This document shows positions 59,816 through 64,000 of a DNA stretch of 64,000 nt, one piece after another. The notes under the pieces were generated by a model. The model was not told the origin of the DNA and ran no database searches. It saw only the letters and a program-made list of their open reading frames with translations. The translations under genes were made by a program, and so were the position numbers. Source of the DNA: Polyangiaceae bacterium. GTDB lineage: Bacteria; Myxococcota_A; Polyangia; Polyangiales; Polyangiaceae. The stretch lies in the NCBI GenBank assembly GCA_025937835.1, contig JAICQO010000005.1, positions 62,001 through 126,000 on the forward strand, written 5' to 3'. The stretch's first letter is position 1; the number at the start of each line of letters is the position of its first letter.

Positions 59816-60307
59816 GTGAGCCGCGCGTTCGTGAAAGAGGACCGGGCCGATGCGCCGCTGATCGTCCCGCGGGTCCCGCTCCCGGAGGGAACGCCGAACT
59901 ACGTGACCGCACGCGGTCTGTCGTTGCTGCGCGCGGAGCTTGCCTCGCTGGAGCTGGAACGCGCGAGGCACCTGTCGAGCGGAGAAGGGGACGCTGGTTT
60001 CGGCGAGCGCATCGCAGATCTCGAGGCGCGGATCGGAGCGGCCGTGCTCGTCGACCCGCGTGCGCTCTCGCAAGACGAGGTTCGCTTCTCGGCTCGAGTC
60101 ACGCTCCGCTCGGCCGCTGGCGTCGAGCGCCACTATCGCATCGTGGGCGTCGACGAGGCGGAGCCGAGCTCGGGGCGCATCGCGTTCATCGCGCCACTCG
60201 CGCGCTCCTTGCTGGGACGGCGACTGGGCGACGTCGTGCTGCTCAAGACCGCCGGGGTCGAAGACGAATTCGAGATCGCCGCGATCGACTACCAGCCCGA
60301 GAGCTAA
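59816..60307 (+). CDS. GreA/GreB family transcription elongation factor
   Basis: NYVTARGLSLLRAEL...RIADLEARI...RYRIVGVDEAEPSSGRIAFIAPLARSLLGRRLGDVV-type C-terminal domain. Confidence 0.85.
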   Translation: MSRAFVKEDRADAPLIVPRVPLPEGTPNYVTARGLSLLRAELASLELERARHLSSGEGDAGFGERIADLEARIGAAVLVDPRALSQDEVRFSARVTLRSAAGVERHYRIVGVDEAEPSSGRIAFIAPLARSLLGRRLGDVVLLKTAGVEDEFEIAAIDYQPES

Positions 60308-60382
60308 CGCAACCAGAGGGTGCGTGTTTTGCGCAAAGTTCTGGTGTGAGTGGCACTCACGGACGACTGGCGTGCAGCGTCA

Positions 60383-61876
60383 ATGCGTCATACTCAGGGC
60401 GCCGTGCGCCACCACCTGATCCTCTTGCTCGCATTGGTCCTGCCGAACTGCAGTGAAGGCGGCGGCGGTCCCTCCCAGTCCGGCAGCGGGGGCGCCTCAA
60501 CAGCCTCCGGCGGCGGCGCAGGCGTTGCCACGGGCGGCAGCACACTCGTGCCGAGCGGCGGCAAAGCTTCCGCAACCGGCGGCAGTGGCGGAAGCACGCC
60601 GACGGGCGGAAGCCGGGCGACCACGGGCGGTGGCACTTCGAGTGGCGGTGGGGGAGGCGCTGCCGTCACCGGCGGTGCCCCGAGTGGAGGCGGCGCGGGT
60701 CCCGTTGCGGGTAGCGCGAGCGGTGGTGCAGCCCAGGGCGGAGCGAGCGGCGGAGCCAGTGCGGGTGGTAGCGGCGGGGCGACGCCGAGCGGAGGCAGGG
60801 CCACCTGCACGCCCCCGGCCACGTATCGGAACCTGTTCTCGGAGCTCTTGCAGAAGAGCGACGCGGACAGCCAAGCCAAGATCGACACCGCGTTTCAGTC
60901 GCTGTTTCACGGCGGCAACGACAAGACCATCTACTACGAGTCGGGCGACACGGCTTACATCCTCGACGTCGCGAGCAACGACGTCCGCAGCGAGGGCATG
61001 TCGTACGGCATGATGGTCGCCGTTCAACTCGACAAGAAGGAAGAGTTCGACAAGCTCTGGCGCTGGGCGCGGCAATACATGCGGCAGCAGAACGGTCTGT
61101 TCGCCTGGCAAGCGAACACGAACGGCACGCTGCGCAGCACCGGTTCCGCGCCGGACGGCGAAGAGTACATCGCCACCGCGCTGATCTTCGCTGCCAAGCG
61201 CTGGGGAGACGGTGCGGCGCCGCTGAATTACTCGGTTCAGGCGCGGGACGTGCTCGACGCGCAGCTCACGGCCAACAACTTCCACCGCGAGAGCAAGCTC
61301 GTCCGCTTCGTCACCGGCTCAAACTACAGCGATCCGTCCTACGTGCTGCCGGCCTTTTACGAGGTCTGGGCCTGCTTCGACGAAAAGAACCGGGACTTCT
61401 GGGAGGACGCGGTGGTGGCCGGGCGCGCCTTCTTGCAAAAGACCACGCATCCGACGACCGGTCTCGGGCCCTACCTCGCGAACTTCGACGGCTCGAACTA
61501 CAACAACTCGACGTTCAACTCGGATGCTTGGCGCATCGTTGGCAACATCATGATGGACCACCATCTGTTCGCCGAAGATCCCTGGCAAACCACGTTCGCA
61601 GCGAAGTACGCTGCGTTCTTCGCGAAAGCGCCGCCGACCGCCGACGAGTTCCGGCTCGACGGCAGCGTGGTCCGAGAGTTCGCGAGCGGCGCGTCCAAGG
61701 GCCTCGTGTCGCAGAACGCGCTGGTCGCTTTCGGTGTCCCTGCCGCCGAGGGCACTCCGTTCCTCCAGACGTTGTGGGAGATGCCGGTGCCCACGGGTCA
61801 GTATCGCTATTACGACGGCCTGCTGCACCTGTTCGCGCTCCTGCACGCGAGCGGCAACTTCCGTCTGTGGTACTGA
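60383..61876 (+). CDS. GH8 family glycoside hydrolase lipoprotein (reducing-end xylose-releasing exo-oligoxylanase-like)
   Basis: Lipobox-like LVLPNCSEG, about 120-aa Gly/Ser linker, then SEGMSYGMMVAVQLDKKEEFDKLWRWARQYM...DGEEYIATALIFAAKRWG. Confidence 0.9.
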   Translation: MRHTQGAVRHHLILLLALVLPNCSEGGGGPSQSGSGGASTASGGGAGVATGGSTLVPSGGKASATGGSGGSTPTGGSRATTGGGTSSGGGGGAAVTGGAPSGGGAGPVAGSASGGAAQGGASGGASAGGSGGATPSGGRATCTPPATYRNLFSELLQKSDADSQAKIDTAFQSLFHGGNDKTIYYESGDTAYILDVASNDVRSEGMSYGMMVAVQLDKKEEFDKLWRWARQYMRQQNGLFAWQANTNGTLRSTGSAPDGEEYIATALIFAAKRWGDGAAPLNYSVQARDVLDAQLTANNFHRESKLVRFVTGSNYSDPSYVLPAFYEVWACFDEKNRDFWEDAVVAGRAFLQKTTHPTTGLGPYLANFDGSNYNNSTFNSDAWRIVGNIMMDHHLFAEDPWQTTFAAKYAAFFAKAPPTADEFRLDGSVVREFASGASKGLVSQNALVAFGVPAAEGTPFLQTLWEMPVPTGQYRYYDGLLHLFALLHASGNFRLWY

Positions 61877-61884
61877 CCACTCGC

Positions 61885-62724
61885 ATGCGCTGGTGGCTGC
61901 TCGCTGCGCTCTCGCTGCTCGGCTCGAGCTGCTCTCGGCGGGACACGGCTGCGGTGAGCGCGAGCTCGACGCCGCCCAGAGCGTCGAGCGCCGTGGCTCC
62001 CGCGCCGAGCGCTTCAGCCGCAGCTGTGGGTCTGACGCTCACGCCGCGCGAGCCGGGCTTTTCGACGGCGAAGGGGCGCCTCGGGCAACACGAGTGGCAC
62101 GTGGCACGCATCGATTTGCGTCGCGCACGGCTCGGGATCCGCGCGCTCGAAAGTCGGAAGCTCTCCGACTCGCTCGACGCTCCACGCCTGTCGATGGCGG
62201 TCAACGGCGGCTTCTTCGATCGCGATTTCTCCGCCTCCGGTTTGTTGCTCACCGGTGGAACCAAGCTGGCAGAGCCGCGGCGCGGCGGCGGCTCCGGGAT
62301 CCTGACCGTGCACGACTCACGCGCCGAGCTCTACGCGCGCGATGACGTGCTGCCGCCCAATCTAGACTTTGCGGTGCAATGTGGCCCCCGGCTGATCGAA
62401 CGCGACGGCAGCGTCGGCATTCACAGGAACGACGAGAAGCGCGCCGCGCGCACCGTCGCCTGCATCCGCGACGCTGGTCGAACACTCGATCTGCTCATCG
62501 TCTTCACGCCCGAGCTTCCCGGTGATGGACCGACGTTGTTCGAGCTCTCACGCCGCCTGTCGACGCCGCTCGTTGCAGGTGACGATTCCGGCTGCGGCTC
62601 CGCTCTGAATCTCGACGGTGGCCCCTCCACCGGGATGATCGTCCGCGCGGCGCCCGAGCTCCGCTACGACCCGGTCGGTCCCGTGCCGTTTGCGCTGGTG
62701 GTGGAGACCCAGGGCGGCGCTTGA
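61885..62724 (+). CDS. Phosphodiester glycosidase (NAGPA-like) family lipoprotein
   Basis: Lipobox LGSSCSRRD; SMAVNGGFFDRDFSASGLLL...CGPRLIERDG...GCGSALNLDGGPSTGMIVR. Confidence 0.9.
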   Translation: MRWWLLAALSLLGSSCSRRDTAAVSASSTPPRASSAVAPAPSASAAAVGLTLTPREPGFSTAKGRLGQHEWHVARIDLRRARLGIRALESRKLSDSLDAPRLSMAVNGGFFDRDFSASGLLLTGGTKLAEPRRGGGSGILTVHDSRAELYARDDVLPPNLDFAVQCGPRLIERDGSVGIHRNDEKRAARTVACIRDAGRTLDLLIVFTPELPGDGPTLFELSRRLSTPLVAGDDSGCGSALNLDGGPSTGMIVRAAPELRYDPVGPVPFALVVETQGGA

Positions 62725-62770
62725 GTCATAATCTGTGACACCAATTTATATTGGTGACAAAACTTATGAC
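62725..62770. promoter_or_regulatory. 46-bp imperfect palindrome, candidate TetR operator
   Basis: GTCATAA-N7-CACCAAT-tttata core-ATTGGTG-N7-TTATGAC, both arm pairs sharing centre 62747.5. Confidence 0.7.
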
Positions 62771-62798
62771 AGTTCAAAAAATTGCCTAATATCCTCGC

Positions 62799-63419
62799 GT
62801 GACTACAGGCCGCGCGTACCGCAGTCCCCTGCGTTCTCGGGCGAAAGAGGACACTCGAGCGCGGATCCTCGCGGCCATGGTGTCCGTGATCGTGGACGAG
62901 GGCCTGCACGCTTTCACGATGCAAAACGTCGCCGACCGCGCAGGGGTCGCGCACCGAACCGTCTATCGATATTACCCGTCGCGCGAGCAGCTGCTTCGCG
63001 GGTTGTCGGAGTCGCTGTCGCAGCGGCTTGCCGAGGCGGGGCTTCTGCCTCCACAAGAGCTCGACGCGTGGACTTCGTACGTCGCGCCGTTGTTCGAAGA
63101 GTTTCGCGAGCTGGGGCCCGCACTGCGGGCTTCGTTGATCGCCTCGGTGGCGCTCGCCGCGCAGACTGAGTCCGATGCCGCTCTGACTTCCGCGATCTTC
63201 GATGCGCTCGCGATCCGCTTTTCCTATCTGAGCGAGGAGCAGCTGCACGAGGCCGCCGGCGTGTTCCGTGCGCTCGTCGGTCGCTTCACTTGGTACGTGC
63301 TGTCCGTCGAGTTGAATCTGGAAACCGCTGAAGCGAGCCGCGGCGTAACCTGGGCGATCGGCGCTCTGCTCGACGATCTGGAGCGGCGGAACGATGCGGC
63401 GGCGACGAGCCCGACCTGA
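62799..63419 (+). CDS. TetR family transcriptional regulator
   Basis: TRARILAAMVSVIVDEGLHAFTMQNVADRAGVAHRTVYRYYPSREQLLRGL; GTG start. Confidence 0.93.
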   Translation: MTTGRAYRSPLRSRAKEDTRARILAAMVSVIVDEGLHAFTMQNVADRAGVAHRTVYRYYPSREQLLRGLSESLSQRLAEAGLLPPQELDAWTSYVAPLFEEFRELGPALRASLIASVALAAQTESDAALTSAIFDALAIRFSYLSEEQLHEAAGVFRALVGRFTWYVLSVELNLETAEASRGVTWAIGALLDDLERRNDAAATSPT

Positions 63420-63763
63420 CGCAGATTCTGGCGCTCGCCTCTCGCGCGAGCTCGAAGAGCGATTCGAGGGCTCGATGGACGACAAGGCATCTGAGTCGCC
63501 TCTTCTAGGCATGAAGAGCGTTTATCCATCCCCTCACTGTTGAGGGCCGAGACGACGAGCGACGCCGGCGGAAAGTTCAAGCCGGAAGCCGTCTAAAAAA
63601 TCTTCGAGATTCCGGGTTCTCTCCGCGGTTTAGCGCGGTATCTGATATTACACGGGGTGCGCTGCTCGGCCTCGAACGGACTTTTAGCGCCCGTTCTCAC
63701 AGGTAGTGCCTGGCGCCTAGCTCTCCTGACACTAGCTAGAGGTTATCTGCGAGAGGTGATGCG

Positions 63764-64000
63764 ATGAACACCTGGAGGATCGGCCTTGTCGTGGCGGCCA
63801 CGCTATCAGCGGGCTGCACCGGAGAAATTGAGGAAGGGGACGCCCAGATGCCGGGCGACCTGGACCCGTCGGCATCCCCGACCCCCGGCGGGACTGCAGG
63901 GCCGAGCGGCACGGCGGGTCCCGGTGGCACGGCGAGCCCCGGCGGCACAGCGGGTCCCGGTGGCACGGCGAGCCCCGGTGGCACGGCGGGCCCGGCCACT
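63764..64000 (+). CDS. N-terminus of a lipoprotein with repeat linker, probable third DUF1592-type lipoprotein (truncated by window)
   Basis: MNTWRIGLVVAATLSAGCTGEIEEGDAQMPGDLDPSASPTPGGTAGPSGTAGPGGTASPGG...; C-[T/S]-G-E-I start matches those at 33768 and 41577. Confidence 0.65.
   Translation, partial: MNTWRIGLVVAATLSAGCTGEIEEGDAQMPGDLDPSASPTPGGTAGPSGTAGPGGTASPGGTAGPGGTASPGGTAGPAT

Overview
GC-rich bacterial chromosomal window, by inference Myxococcota/Polyangia-like: several Ser/Thr kinases, AgmX-type and MYXO-CTERM-like proteins, DUF1592/DUF1552 pairs and many Gly/Pro/Thr-rich lipoprotein linkers. No prophage, IS element or CRISPR array was recognised. Housekeeping genes include ftsH, ruvB, glnB-glnA, metK, argJ, hflK-hflC, ppa, a PilT-type ATPase and tRNA-Thr(CGT). 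Signalling genes include a REC-EAL/FHA-GGDEF operon, a second FHA-GGDEF, a tandem histidine kinase pair, three Ser/Thr kinases, a sigma-70/ECF-like factor, and GAF-AraC, TetR, ArsR and DUF4423-type regulators. The strongest candidate for an undescribed system is a pair of DUF1592-type lipoprotein (CxxCH) plus Tat-exported DUF1552 modules. They lie in opposite orientation around hflKC and a DUF2961/GH172 gene, and a third related lipoprotein begins at the right window edge. Other notable signals: nine TGTCCG/CGGACA hexamers upstream of the sigma factor gene, a 46-bp palindrome upstream of a tetR gene, a repeat family found in two convergent intergenic gaps, recurring GTGAGTG/CACTCAC dyads, a 2-bp frameshift in a ybaK-like gene, and a remnant of an MGH1-like glucosidase. 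All calls come from reading the sequence and ORF track; no database search was run.
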